Positions 36,055-48,000 of a stretch of 64,000 nucleotides of DNA are shown here, in pieces. The DNA lies in contig JAOANR010000002.1 of the NCBI GenBank assembly GCA_030278955.1, positions 18,029,672 to 18,093,671 of the forward strand. Reading direction: 5' to 3'. Origin of the DNA: Hygrophila difformis. Its lineage: Eukaryota > Streptophyta > Magnoliopsida > Lamiales > Acanthaceae. Each line of letters opens with the position of its first letter. Within the stretch, counting starts at the first letter, position 1. The notes beneath the pieces were generated by a model. The model was not told the origin of the DNA and made no database searches. It saw only the letters and a list, made by a program, of their open reading frames with translations. Made by a program: the position numbers and the translations under genes.

Positions 36055-37902
36055 GTGGAAATGATTTCAGAAATGCCCACCTATGCTAAGTTCTTCAAAG
36101 AATTGATTTCAGGGAAAAGGCAGGTAGAGCAGGAGGAGGTGATTATTCTCAACAGCACATGCAGTGCCATAGTTCAAAGGAAACTGCCCGAAAAGAAAGA
36201 GGACCCTGGATGCTGCACGCTAGCAGTACAGATTGGAAAGGCCAAAGTGAGCATGGGGTTATGTGATCTAGGATCCAGCATCAACGTGATGCCTCTAGCC
36301 ATGGCAATTCGCCTAAGGCTCGGAGAGATTGAACCGGTCAAGATGAAACTGCAACTGGCAGACAGATCAATCACCAAACCCGTAGGAATCCTCAAGGATG
36401 TGGTAGTCAAAACCGGCCAAGTTCTTTTCCCGGTTGACTTCATCATCCTTGACATTGAAGAAGACTCTGAAATGCCACTTATCCTGGGACGCCCGTTTCT
36501 GGCCACTGGCGGTGCATTGATTGATGCTACATCTGGAAGAGTCACATTAAGGGTCGACAATAGAGAAATCTCCTTTGACATGGAGCAGCTGCAGAAATTC
36601 CCGAATGAGGGATCTTGTTCCATTTTTGATGTAATAGAAAGTAGGTGTGAGGATGAGAGCATAGACTCTATGACTGTGATGACGGACAAAGTTTCAAAAC
36701 AGGTACTGACGCCTGAAGGTGCCAAGCAACAAAGAAGCTGCAACGCTGTCCACTTCGAAGACCCTATCACTGGGGATCTTGAAGAATTCGACGGTGTTGA
36801 ATTCACTCCGGAGGAGGAGGAGAGCACCACGGAAGAGGAAGCGGACCCTGTACTGACACAGGGTCCTGAAGGTAAATCTGATCTTTCACCCTCAACAATT
36901 TCTCGCAAATTACTGCCTTCCGTTGAATGTCCGCCAGAGCTTGAACTTAAAATACTTCCGGATCATCTTAAGTACGTTTTTCTCGCTGAACATAAAAGAT
37001 TACCGGTAATTGTGTCAGCCAAGATGACACAAGAACAAGAAAAAGCTCTGGTAGACATTCTAAAGAAATATGTACATGCAATTGGATTGACCATTTCTGA
37101 TATAAAAGGAATAAGCCCCTCTGTTTGCATGCACAGAATTTTAATGGAAGAGGAGTACAAGCCCTCTAGGCAACCACAAAGGCGTCTGAACCCCCACATG
37201 CAAGAAGTGGTAAGGAAAGAAGTTATCAAGCTCTTAGATGCTGGTATCATCTATCCTATATCTGACAGCAAATGGGTTAGCCCAGTGCAAATAGTACCTA
37301 AGCGTGGGGGGATGTGCATAACGACTAATGAGCAAGGAGAAGAAGTGGCGACACGTCCAGTGACTGGTTGGAGAGTTTGCATCGACTACCGGAAGCTTAA
37401 CACCGCTACGCGGAAGGATCACTTTCCCTTGCCGTTCATTGATCAGATGCTGGAGAGGTTGGCCGGGAGGGAGTACTACTGCTTTTTGGATGGGTACTCT
37501 GGTTACAATCAAATTGTAATAGCTAGTGAAGATCATGATAAGACCACTTTCACGTGCTCATATGGAACTTTTGCGTACAGGCGCATGCCTTTTGGACTTT
37601 GCAATGCGCCTGCCACTTTTCAGCGATGCATGATGTCTATCTTCTCAGAATTTATCGAAAAATGCTTTGAAGTTTTCATGGATGACTTCTCTGTGTATGG
37701 AGATACTTTTGATGAATGTTTGACAAATCTTGCGAATATTTTAAAAAGATGCGAGGACACTAACCTAGTTTTGAACTGGGAGAAGTGCCATTTCATGGTC
37801 ACCGAAGGAATAGTGTTGGGTCACCGCATCTCGCGCGCAGGCATCGAAGTCGATAGGGCCAAAGTCTCAGTCTTTCCAACCTTCCATTACCAAACTCAAT
37901 AG
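36055..37902 (+). pseudogene. Element C pol, protease and reverse transcriptase
   Basis: A 615-residue open frame. The aspartic protease has CDLGSSINVMPL (D71) and the flap-like ILGRPFLAT (143-151). RT follows from about residue 380 (VRKEVIKLLDAGIIYPISDS; WRVCIDYRKLNTATRKDHFP) with the active site FMDDFSVYG, DD at 543-544. The frame is lost at about 37870 after EVDRAKV, and the rest of RT continues in the next frame. It is downstream of gag and originally in one frame with it, separated now by the indel near 35992. Confidence 0.88.
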
Positions 37903-38468
37903 AAGCAGTTAGGAGCTTCTTAGGGCATGCCGGTTTTTACCGGAGATTCATTAAAGATTTTTCTAAAATTGCCAAGCCGCTCACTAATTTGCTTTGTAAA
38001 GAAAATTCTTTCGTAATAAATGAAGCGTGTGTTCAAGCCTTTGACACGCTCAAGAAGATGTTGATTTCTGCTCCAATAGTGCAACCACCCGATTGGTCAA
38101 TACCTTTCGAGGTAATGTGCGATGCAAGTGATCTCGCCGTGGGTGCAGTTCTTGGGCAACATAAGGAAGGGAGGCACTGCGTGATTCATTACGCAAGTCA
38201 TGCCCTGACTGAAGCCCAAGTCAATTACACCACCACGGAGAAAGAGATGTATGCTGTGGTTTTCGCGTTTGATAAATTCAGACAATACCTCATTGGTACG
38301 AAAACCATAGTATACACAGATCACTCTGCACTGAGATACTTGTTCAGCAAACAAGATGCCAAACCTCGATTAATCAGGTGGGTACTTTTGTTGCAGGAAT
38401 TTGATATCATAATAAAAGATAAAAAAAAGGCAGAGACAATGGTGCTGCTGACCATTTGTCTCGAATAG
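37868..38468 (+). pseudogene. Element C pol, RT end and RNase H
   Basis: Continues pol in a second frame: [20 protein letters not shown] at about 37910, then RNase H with [35 protein letters not shown] and [11 protein letters not shown]. The frame ends with an indel near 38430 in an A-rich run, where the ADHLSRIE motif lies in the next frame (38456 onward). Confidence 0.86.
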
Positions 38469-39841
38469 AAAATGATAAAAATGAGATAGCCGTCAATGAA
38501 AATTTTCCGGACGAGCAATTGTTCGCCTTGCACCTTCATGATCAAGCTTGTCCATGGTTTTCCGACATTGCTAACTTTTTAGTATGTGGAATAACCCCAC
38601 CATTCCAGAACAAGAAACAGAAAGCAAGGTTCAACCGAGATGTAGTTGACTACTTCTGGGAAGATCCTTATCTCTTTAAGCATTGTGCAGATTCGATTAT
38701 TAGACGATGTGTAACTGAGCACGAGGCTTATCAAATCGCTAAAAAATGTCATGAATCGGAATATGGAGGTCACCATGGCCCCACTCGAACAGCTCACAAG
38801 GTGCTTGAGTGTGGTTTCTATCGGCCTACCATTTACGAGGATTGTAGGGCGTTTGTTAAGGCTTGCGACAGATGCCAAAGATTAGGGAATATCTCCCAGA
38901 GGGATGAAATGCCTCAAAAAGGAATTCTCATCCTTGAGATTTTCGATGTATGGGGTATTGACTTCATGGGACCATTCCCGACATCTGATGGGAATCATTA
39001 CATCTTGGTAGCTGTCGATTACGTGTCCAAGTGGGTCGAGGCGGTTGCGCTGCCAACCAATGATGGTAACCAAGTCATCAAATTTTTGAAAAATAACATT
39101 TTCAATAGATTTGGTGTACCTAGGGTAATCATATCTGATGGAGGAACCCATTTTGTTAACAAAGCTTTTGCAAATCTTATGAACAAAAGTGGGATTCACC
39201 ACAAGATCGGCACACATTATCATCCCCAAACCAGTGGCCAAGTCGAGGTATCTAACCGCGAAATCAAACATATACTCGAGGCTACTGTGGGGATAACCCG
39301 CAAAGATTGGTCACGTAAGCTCAACGATGCTCTATGGGCATATCGCACTGCATTCAAGACTCCCATCGGGATGTCTCCATACAGGCTTGTCTTTGGAAAA
39401 GCCTGTCATCTGCCTGTAGAACTAGAGCACAAGGCTTACTGGGCTGTAAAAATGCTTAATTTTGACCCACGAGTTGCTCAGAGTAAGCGCAAGTTGGACC
39501 TCAATGAAATTGAGGAAATACGTGCGCAAGCTTATGAAAGCTCGAGGATTTACAAAGAGCGGACCCAGAAGTTACACGATCGTTGTATAAAGTCTAAACA
39601 CTTCTATGTTGGCCAAAATGTCCTGTTATTCAATTCTAGGTTGAAGCTGTTCCCCGGAAAGCTTAGATCCAGATGGGAAGGGCCATACGAAGTGGTGCAC
39701 GTGTTCGAAAGTGGAGCTGTCAGGATTCGAACTGACAAAGGAGAGCTGGTGGTGAATGGACAGAGATTGAAGGAGTACCTAGGGCAGTTAGACCACGAAA
39801 AAGAAGTTCAACCGATATCAGAACCGGCCTATGCTCAATAA
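38456..39841 (+). CDS. Element C pol, integrase
   Basis: 461 residues, all integrase. The zinc-binding region has H99 and H106 with C137 and C140 ([23 protein letters not shown]). The catalytic core has D169 (GIDFMGPFP), D228 (ISDGGTHF) and E264 ([10 protein letters not shown]) with 35 residues between the last two. The C-terminus has [20 protein letters not shown]. It ends at 39841 with no chromodomain, as expected for Athila-like elements. Complete as a domain, but it would not be made as part of an unbroken pol. Confidence 0.9.
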   Translation: MSRIENDKNEIAVNENFPDEQLFALHLHDQACPWFSDIANFLVCGITPPFQNKKQKARFNRDVVDYFWEDPYLFKHCADSIIRRCVTEHEAYQIAKKCHESEYGGHHGPTRTAHKVLECGFYRPTIYEDCRAFVKACDRCQRLGNISQRDEMPQKGILILEIFDVWGIDFMGPFPTSDGNHYILVAVDYVSKWVEAVALPTNDGNQVIKFLKNNIFNRFGVPRVIISDGGTHFVNKAFANLMNKSGIHHKIGTHYHPQTSGQVEVSNREIKHILEATVGITRKDWSRKLNDALWAYRTAFKTPIGMSPYRLVFGKACHLPVELEHKAYWAVKMLNFDPRVAQSKRKLDLNEIEEIRAQAYESSRIYKERTQKLHDRCIKSKHFYVGQNVLLFNSRLKLFPGKLRSRWEGPYEVVHVFESGAVRIRTDKGELVVNGQRLKEYLGQLDHEKEVQPISEPAYAQ

Positions 39842-40300
39842 AAATATATATATACTTACATAACTATTATTACATAATATATTCATTTTCTCGGACAATA
39901 AGTATCCAAAAATCAACTAAACATTTAGAGTACTAAGACTCTAAATGTGAGGATGATGATATTTGGAGAAAATTTAATAATTTTCTTATGTTTATCTTGC
40001 AGGAATTCATGAAACCAACAAAAAGAAAGATAAAGCTCCAAAAACCAGGTTTTCGGTTGGATTAATACTAAATTTAATGGAAAGTAATTTCAGAATTTTG
40101 AGAAATTTAAAATTCGGAATAAATCCATAAAATGAGGGTGTTAATCCAACCTAATTTATGCAAGCAAATTTATTATAGAGTAGTATTTCTGTTTAAATAT
40201 GTGTTTTCAGTATGCTAATTTCTAAGAAAATCCATAATTTCAGAAAATGGTAAATTTGAAAATTTCCAAAAATTTTTCCAAGTGTTGAATGCGATCTATT
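39842..40300 (+). other. Element C: non-coding stretch after pol
   Basis: AT-rich with no frame. At 39943-39955 AAATGTGAGGATG matches the tract that precedes the 3' LTR at 44999-45011 and another at 42525-42537, so it may be an internal PPT-like motif. Confidence 0.5.
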
Positions 40301-40309
40301 TTGTACTTC

Positions 40310-40920
40310 AATTCAATTCGGTCTAAATCGAATTGTTTGAAACAGATCGCATCGGATGTGTTGCCTTAGTAATATTTACCAATTCGGTCTCCAAACCAAT
40401 TCGGTCTAGACCGAATTCGCCTAAGAGACCGAATTGAACTCCCAAGACACATGCTCCATCCTTGCGTAAATTTGGCCAAGTAGCAATTCGATCTATAGCA
40501 ATTCGGTCTATATCGAATTGATTTTGAAAAGATCGAATTGATCTACAAGAGGCATTGCATCATTCTTATTTCTGCAAGTGAGCAATTCGATCTATAGGGC
40601 AATTCGGTTTAGACCGAATTGCCCATATAGACCGAATTGCCTCACAAGAGCAATCCCCATTATTTTTCCTAAGTACTCAATTCGATCTTCTTACTGCAAT
40701 TCGGTCTCTAGATCAATTCGGTCTAGACCGAATTGACTTCAAAAGACCGCATTACAGTAAGTTGCTTGTTTGTTTATTTTTCCCCTCAATTCGGTCTCCA
40801 TGCCAATTCGGTCTAGACCGAATTGGCCTAAGAGACCGAATCTCTCACCAGCAATTCGAGACCACATCAATTCGGTCTAGACCGAATTGATGGTTCGGTC
40901 TCCAATAGACCGAATTACCC
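40310..40920 (+). repeat. Palindrome array upstream of the F-box gene
   Basis: Seven clusters in 600 bp, at about 40310-40340, 40380-40440, 40484-40548, 40583-40645, 40678-40755, 40785-40845 and 40852-40918. Each has one or more copies of AATTCGGTCT facing AGACCGAATT, with perfect inner dyads at several (for example around 40410, 40731, 40810 and 40878). The array stops about 15 bp before the F-box TATA box. The same unit fills the LTRs of this element. Confidence 0.9.
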
Positions 40921-40934
40921 CATATCCCTCACCT

Positions 40935-40941
40935 TATATAT
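40935..40941 (+). promoter_or_regulatory. TATA box of the F-box gene
   Basis: CCTTATATATTTC lies 152 bp before the ATG at 41087 and just after the palindrome array. A pyrimidine-rich stretch (TTTCCCTCACTTTCACTCTCC), suitable as a 5' UTR, follows. Confidence 0.55.
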
Positions 40942-41086
40942 TTCTTTTTCCCCTCTTTTCCCTCACTTTCACTCTCCACACTTAGAACATTCCCCGATTC
41001 CCTCCATTCGCGAACCCTTCTTCCTCGCGAAACCAGAGTTCGAATCAGTACCTTACCCCGTTCAAATCCTTCCAAAGCTTTCAAAA

Positions 41087-43277
41087 ATGGCGTCTTCTTC
41101 GTCTAATCCTACTGGGAGTGTCGGGTAAGTGTCCTATTTTCGATTTCGCACTCTCATTCTTGCGATTTCAGTTTTCGTTTTTCTTCGTTTTTGCGAAATC
41201 AGTAATGGGGAGGGGAATGAGGACTGTTTTCGTGTTGGGCATGGTCGGGACGTGGTCGGAATAGGTTGGGTATGGTCGGAATAGGGTAGAACAGAGTAGT
41301 GCGAACTAGGGCTTTTTCTTGCTTTGGTTCGAACTGCCATTGTTGATGTTTTAAGCTTTCGGTGGTGTAGGGGATGCTTCTATTTTGAAAATTTGGGTTT
41401 CAAAAGCCCTTAAAAATCTGTTTTTGCTTCATATTGTGAATACTTGTTGCCATTATTTTTTTCTATGCATATACTGTGTTGTTTGTTTGTTCTTTGAAAA
41501 TGTGGAAATGGGTGAACACAGTGGGTTATTTTCCCTTTAAACCACTGTGTTATTTTGTTTATTGGATACCTGTTGATGTTGATTGAATATACATGCTGAT
41601 GAGATTGCCTAATCTATGTTGATACATTTTGAAACATGATTTATTGGCAAATTTTGCATGATACTGGCATGAATGGACTATTCTTGTATGTTGTTTTGTG
41701 TTTGCATGTACTGTATTGTAGAACCCTTATTAATAAATGCTTTTGTGGGGTACCTGTTTACCACCACTTGCAAACTCAACTGCAAAGTTGATGTTTGTAT
41801 ACACTGGAAACATGGTATTACAGACGAAACCATGCCAAAATTTTTCCTGACAAGTGTTTTTCAAAAACTATTGGCATGGAATTTATGTTTAAAAAGACAA
41901 AAAGTTGATAGAATTTTTGTTTTTATTTAAGTGTTTGACATGTTTACTATTGGGATATGTAGGGAATAAACAAGTGTAGCAACTTTGCTCACTCATTAAT
42001 ACCCATTTCCCAAAACAAAAATCCAAATGGGGGACCACTCACACCCTCAACTTTATTAAATAAACAAGTCAACACTTTCCATAAAATCCAAAAATAGCCT
42101 TTTTGCATGTGTATGCTTATTTTTATTTTTATTTTTATTTTTCACTTTCCTTAGTCCATCATCTTGTGCTAGTAATTACATAACTCTTCATGTGTATTGA
42201 TTCTTCATTATTAAATATCCATCTTCCCATTTCATATGCTTTTGATCACCTTTAAAGTGATAAAAAAAAATATACACTTTTCTTTTGTAGGCTCAATAGC
42301 CTATAAAAATTCTATCTTTTGGTCCTTTGACCATTCAAAAATCTCTAAACTATTTTTAGTCTAAGAAACATTTGTAAGGGTCCTAGACCCTTATTTCTCT
42401 TATTTTCCTACTTTGCAGTTGCAATAATTGTTAGATTCTATAATCTAACCTCTGTCTTTTAATATGTAGTATAACCCAATAAATTCAAGTAAAACCAATT
42501 AACTCACTTTTAGAGCATAGCTCAAAATGTGAGGATGTTGATTTTTCAACTTGAATATTTTTATCAAAAATTTGTTAAAAATAGTTTCAACTTCTCTTCT
42601 TCAGGGACATCATCCTTCCGGATCCAGCTCCAGAACAGGAAAGGCTCGAACTACTGGACCTGCCAATGGAACTTCTAGGAGAAATCCTCTCTCGCATAGG
42701 AGAGGATGACATCAAGAAGGTGTTCGCTGTCAAAAAGGTATGCAAGAAGTTCAGGGCAGCTGGTGATCTCCCCATTGTCTACAAGAGATGCGAACTGGAG
42801 ACCACAATCGTAAAGATGTGGGAGATAGGAGTCGAGGCGGAGAAGGAGGAACTCATGCAGAAGTGTATCAATGCGGGCAACTACTACCTCCAGTTCGTAC
42901 TAGCCCTACAAGCATTCGGAGCAGGCAATGAGGAAAGAGCCTGTGAATTGCTGAAACCAGGGATTGATGACAATCACAAAGCATCAATCTTTGTCAGGGG
43001 ATTCATGCTACTTAGCAAGCTGGACAAGGAACAGGTCCATCAAGGAATAGCAATGATCAACAAGATGGTGACGGACGAATCAATCATGGCATATGTGGGC
43101 AACAACGTCTTTGCATGGTTGATGGAAAGCCTGGAGACTCCTGATCTGTTCATTGACCAAGGACCCAGAGTCTACGGCCAAAAAGTGCTGGAAAATCAGG
43201 ACGACGAGGGTGATTACTGCTTGCCCTGCAGCCTGACAAACTTTTTCCATTGGAGCAGGATCTTTTTCCAAGGATAG
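41087..43277 (+). CDS. F-box protein (At2g35280-like) inside element C
   Basis: Two exons. Exon 1 (41087-41124) starts ATGGCGTCTTCTTCG and codes MASSSSNPTGSV. The intron (41125-42604) has donor GG/GTAAGT and acceptor CTTCTTCAG. Exon 2 (42605-43277) continues in frame; a Gly codon spans the junction. The protein is about 236 residues. An F-box lies at about 34-80 (LDLPMELLGEILSRIGEDDI then VCKKFRAAGDLPIVYKRCEL). After it come Sel1-like repeat features (KCINAGNYYLQFVLAL; ERACELLKPGIDDNHKASIF). The layout fits plant At2g35280-like F-box proteins, which serve as substrate adaptors of SCF ubiquitin ligases. There is no signal peptide or membrane segment, so it is not env-like. The splice sites and the lack of stops suggest a functional gene. 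The alternative is an exon-2-only start at 42666. Confidence 0.75.
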
Positions 43278-45012
43278 AAGAAGAAGGATGCGAAAGACAG
43301 ACTCGTCTATAAGGAGTCACTTTTGAGTAAATTAAACTGAAACTTCATTTAGGAGATCTTTTGAAATGCTCATTGTGAAAACTTTATCCAAGTGTATAGC
43401 ATCTCCTGTAACTAATATATTAATGGGTTTCTGTAATTAAGGTCGTAGCTATAAGCCGAACCTTGGAATTACCTGATGTAATTGTCGGAATGTTGTAGTT
43501 TGGAATTAATCCTCCATGCTTTTCACAAAGAGAATTTCGTCTTGAATTCTCAAAAATATTTTGAAAAAGATGTGTGACAGTCCAAGATGAATAAGTGACT
43601 GTCACGCCAAAAACAAAACTGTAACATGCTTGCATGTTCACAATATCTCTTTATTGCTTTCAATTAAATAACCGGCATAAAACAAGCATAAATCTGTCAC
43701 CTAAATTCACATGTTGAATTTAGGCTAAGGATGAAATTTTCAAACTATTAAATTGGGATAAAACAATTAAAAATATGCATGATATAAATTCTTGAGGTTT
43801 TGAGCTATAAAAATCCAATGATATGATCACTTGGAAGAAAAAAAAAATTTTCATGTTGAGAATTTGATTGAATAAGATGCAAGAATTTTTCAAAGGCTAA
43901 ATTTAAGAATAAATGTATGACATGATCAAACCATACCATGTGAGATCTGAGCCGAGTCATTTTTACTCATTACTTCTTTTGTTGTGTGAAAATCAATTCG
44001 ATTAAAGGACACTAGAACTTGCAATTGGGACCGATTCAAGACAATGCCATATTCCCGAAATCGAGAATGTGATCGAGGCACTTAGAAAAACCCAAAGTTT
44101 TGGCCTCGTTTGAAATCCAAACCCAAAAATATTTTTCCCTTTATGATTAACCAATCTGAGCCTTTAAGCCTAATTTTTCTTTGAAACCACTATATTATTC
44201 CTAACTTTATAAAAAGACCAAGAAAATCAAACCCAAGTGTACACAAACCAATCCCATCAAGGCATTATAGTTTATGATCATCAAAAATATCAATCGGTAT
44301 TCATGAACCGATCAAAAAAAAATATGTTGAGATTCATTCAACAAAAATAAATTGCAATTGACAGAAACAAATTAGACATAGTCTAATGTCAAGCAATAGA
44401 AAAGAAAAAGAAAAAGAAAGAAAGAATTATTGATGATCATAGATTTTAAATAAAAACATGCCACGTTAAGGAGGAATGAGATCGTGTCACTTTTAGCCAA
44501 TAATATTCTTCCTTACCTAATGTTACAACCGTATGCCCCGTTATAACCTTGAATAAGACCTCGGGATCTCGATTTTAAGAAATGACTGGGTGGCGAGTTG
44601 GTCTAATTGCAAGCTTATGGGAGAATTTATTTGAATATGATTATGAGCGTATTGTCTAAAATCCAATTTGAGAGTGAGTGAAATTTCCGATTCTACTATA
44701 TGTGAGGCTCTGCTTTGATTAATTAATGCTCATGTCATACTTGAATTCAAAAATTTAAACCAATGATATACATATATTCAAGAAAAATTAACAATAATGA
44801 TTGGATTGTATGCCTATTCAAGTGAGAAGTATCATTTCATTAAACACTGCAATCAAGAGAGTTTAATACTTGTAATTTTGATTGTCTTATCCCAATATAA
44901 ACAGAATGAAATTTTTTGAAGCCACGCAAATGGATTGAATGTGCAGAGTCCATGCTCTTAGGAGCACTGACTCTGACTGCTCGGGGACGATCAGTATTAA
45001 ATGTGAGGATGT
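43278..45012 (+). other. Element C: 3' non-coding region and PPT
   Basis: AT-rich with no credible frame over 1.7 kb. AAATGTGAGGATGT at 44999-45012, directly before the LTR start TGATAATGG, is the PPT. The region 43278-44000 probably holds the F-box 3' UTR, but I cannot place a poly(A) signal with confidence. Confidence 0.6.
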
Positions 45013-48000
45013 TGATAATGGCCAAAATTGTCCATTATTTCCAATCCATTTCCGTGTCTGAGATGGACATTTTGATCGTATTCCCATCTTATTTCAATAA
45101 GAAAGCAGTTGAATTCGACAGATTAATGCAAGTTTGTAAGAAAAATAAGCTGGTAATGAAAGACACAAAAACATGCAATTTTAATTGTATTTGTGTTAGA
45201 AAATTCCAAAAACATGAAAAAAGGAAAAAGAAAAGAAAAAAGGAATGAAAAGATGGGCAAAAGAATAAAATAGCCCACAAAAATCAAAAAGATGGGAAAA
45301 AGAATAAAAATCCCACAAACTGAAATTTTGGTTAAGTGTTGAAGATCAATTTGGTCTATACGCAATTCGGCCTAAACCGAATTGCTCATTAGACCGAATT
45401 GCTGAAGAGAAGAAGCAGAAAAAGAGACAAGTGTTGAAGAAGAGAAGCAGAGCAACCAATTCGGTCTGTGGCAATTCGGTCTAAACCGAATTGACCCCTA
45501 GACCGAATTGCACTATGGAAAGAAGAAGACCCTGAGCAGAAAAGAAAAGAAGGAATTCGATCTATGCAATTCGGTCTAAACCGAATTGATTGCATAGACC
45601 GAATTCCCTCAAAGCAAGGAAGCCAAGCAGGAGCCATCATCAGTTCGAAAAGGCCAATTCGGTCTACACATAGACCGAATTTATAAGAGAATACCACATT
45701 CCATGCTCAAGATCAAGAAGGAAGACCTCATGCAATTCGAATTGCCTAAACCGAATTGCTTGAGGAGACCAAATTACATTCGCAATTACATCTAATTGAA
45801 GCTGTGAGCACGTGAGAAATGCATGGCACTGTGGATGGGCCCTGATGGGCCTAGGGTTTCGAGAAGAAGTATAAAAGCTGACCTTCCTCAACACATTCGA
45901 ACACTTACACATTTTGACATTCTGCTGGGAGACAAAAAGAAGGAGCAGAAGGATTTCTCCACCCCTTAAGGGTTAGGTAGGTAGTTTAGTTTAGTTAGTT
46001 TATTTTTCAAGCTTGTAGTCTAGTTTTAATACTTTTGTATCTTAGTTTATTTTTATAGAAGTTTGTTACTACCTTTAGTGTAGCCATTACCATACACTTT
46101 AAATGCTTTGTAGTTAGAATAAACCCTACCTTCAAGTTAATGATGGTTTTGGGTTGTTTATTTGCTTTCAAGTGTCAATACAAGAAAAGATCCAGAAATG
46201 GGTTTTTATTTCATGTTTTTGGCACTCATTTAATGCTTTCCTTAGCAATAAATATTAGAATGTTTGTTTGTTTCAACTATGTTACATTTATTATGTCCTA
46301 GTTGACTTACATTCTCAATAAATGCATGTTTAGTGGGTTTTTTGGTTTGTTTTTATACCTTAGAGCTTCAAATAAGTGTTCTTAGGTTTTAGATAATTTT
46401 AGGGTTGTTAGAATTTATTTTAAATATCTTTTGCTGCTGTGTTTCTTCTCCTTATTTTAGTTTATTGTTGCCTTAGATAATGTAAGTGTTCTTACTTTTA
46501 TGCATGTTGTTCTTATTTTCTTAGATGTTTAGGTTCTTTGATCTTTGATGTCTTGTTTGTAGAATTAGGGTTTAATTCATGCTAAATGCCTGCTAGACAC
46601 GTATCCTACGTTGCTTTTTTCCTTAAATTGCTCACAAGTGTGGCTGTGAGGTGACATTGATGTGAAATGAAGGATTAGGTAAATCTCATCCATCATAGAC
46701 CACACAGTGCCAACCAAACCCGTACTTGTGAGCACAAAAATACACTTATGTGGGAAATGACATGCAATTCGATTTGAGGCAATTCGGTCTAAACCGAATT
46801 GCCCATGAGAATGGAATTGCATGGCAAAAATATTTGTTGAATGCCTTAATTAAAATATATATGCAATTCGGTTTAAACCGAATTGCCCATGAGACCGAAT
46901 TACATAGCAAAAATTGCTCTCATATGGTGCACAAGCAATTCGGTCTGTGCGAATTCGGTCTAAACCGAATTACTCCCATAGACCGAATTGACCTTGTTCA
47001 CCATATTGTATGCATTCCATCCCCTCATGCCTTAGTTTAATTTTCTTTGTTTTACCAATTCGAATTGCCGATTCGGTCTAGACCGAATTGACTTGGCAAT
47101 TCGAATTACCCTCATTTTGGGGTAAATGCCTTGTTCAAATTTGAGTAAAGGAATGACTTCATCAATTCGAATTATCCAATTCGGTTTAGACCGAATTGCT
47201 TCGACAATTCGAATTAGATGATGTTTCACATCTTTGCAAGGATTAATTGGCTAAGGTATTACTTCATCCCTCATGCATCCTCAATTCGGTCTATTTTGCA
47301 CCTTACCTAGTAGACCGAATTGCTTTCTTCCTTCTATTTTAAAACTTCAAAAATATTTTATCTTCATGAGTTGTGTAAGTTGCATGGGTGTATTGGGCTT
47401 AGGCCCATTTCATCTAATTTTATCCATTACACATCTCAACTCATTAGCGTCTAAACTATTGTGTGATTAACACTTACACAATACCATAAATATTTCATTA
47501 ATTTTATCTTTTCTGTTTATTGTGTGTATGAATGGGTAATAAGGAACATCACAGATCAATGTTGGCGAAAACGTCCCTTCACCGGGATAACGATTAGCTC
47601 GTCCTCTGTGTGTTAATTATTACTCGTTATTTTGCATGATCTGATTAGTGGTTGGTGGAAGCTACGGCGAAAAGGTCCCTTCACGGGGATAACGATTAGT
47701 CACTCAGCCAACTCCTAATTAGATACAAAGTTTTCTTTTCTTTATCTTAATTTCAAACCTGAATCTAGAGCTGTAGTAATGTTAGATGATATATGCCAAT
47801 GTTATTTAATAATTATTGCAGTAATAGAACATGTGGGTTTTCATCCAAATTCGCAGATAGTGAAGTCTAAGATGACGGCGGCAACTGTCACTTAAGGCAT
47901 TCCACTGCCTAAAGATCATTTCATCTGGAATACTTGGGAACCGGATAGCAGATGTTGGCAGTCCGGATAACCTCAATTATTTCTGGCACTCTTTTCAGCC

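Noticed and set aside
36174..36908. 244-residue minus-strand ORF
   Set aside because: It lies opposite the protease/RT frame and is low in information (Ser/Pro-rich); a shadow of the real frame.
40310..40920. Regular palindromic repeats as a CRISPR-like array
   Set aside because: Spacing varies, there are no equal spacers and no cas genes; the DNA is eukaryotic and inside an LTR retrotransposon.
42605..43277. F-box exon as an env-like gene of the retrotransposon
   Set aside because: No signal peptide, membrane segment or fusion motif; the F-box and Sel1-like features give a better match.
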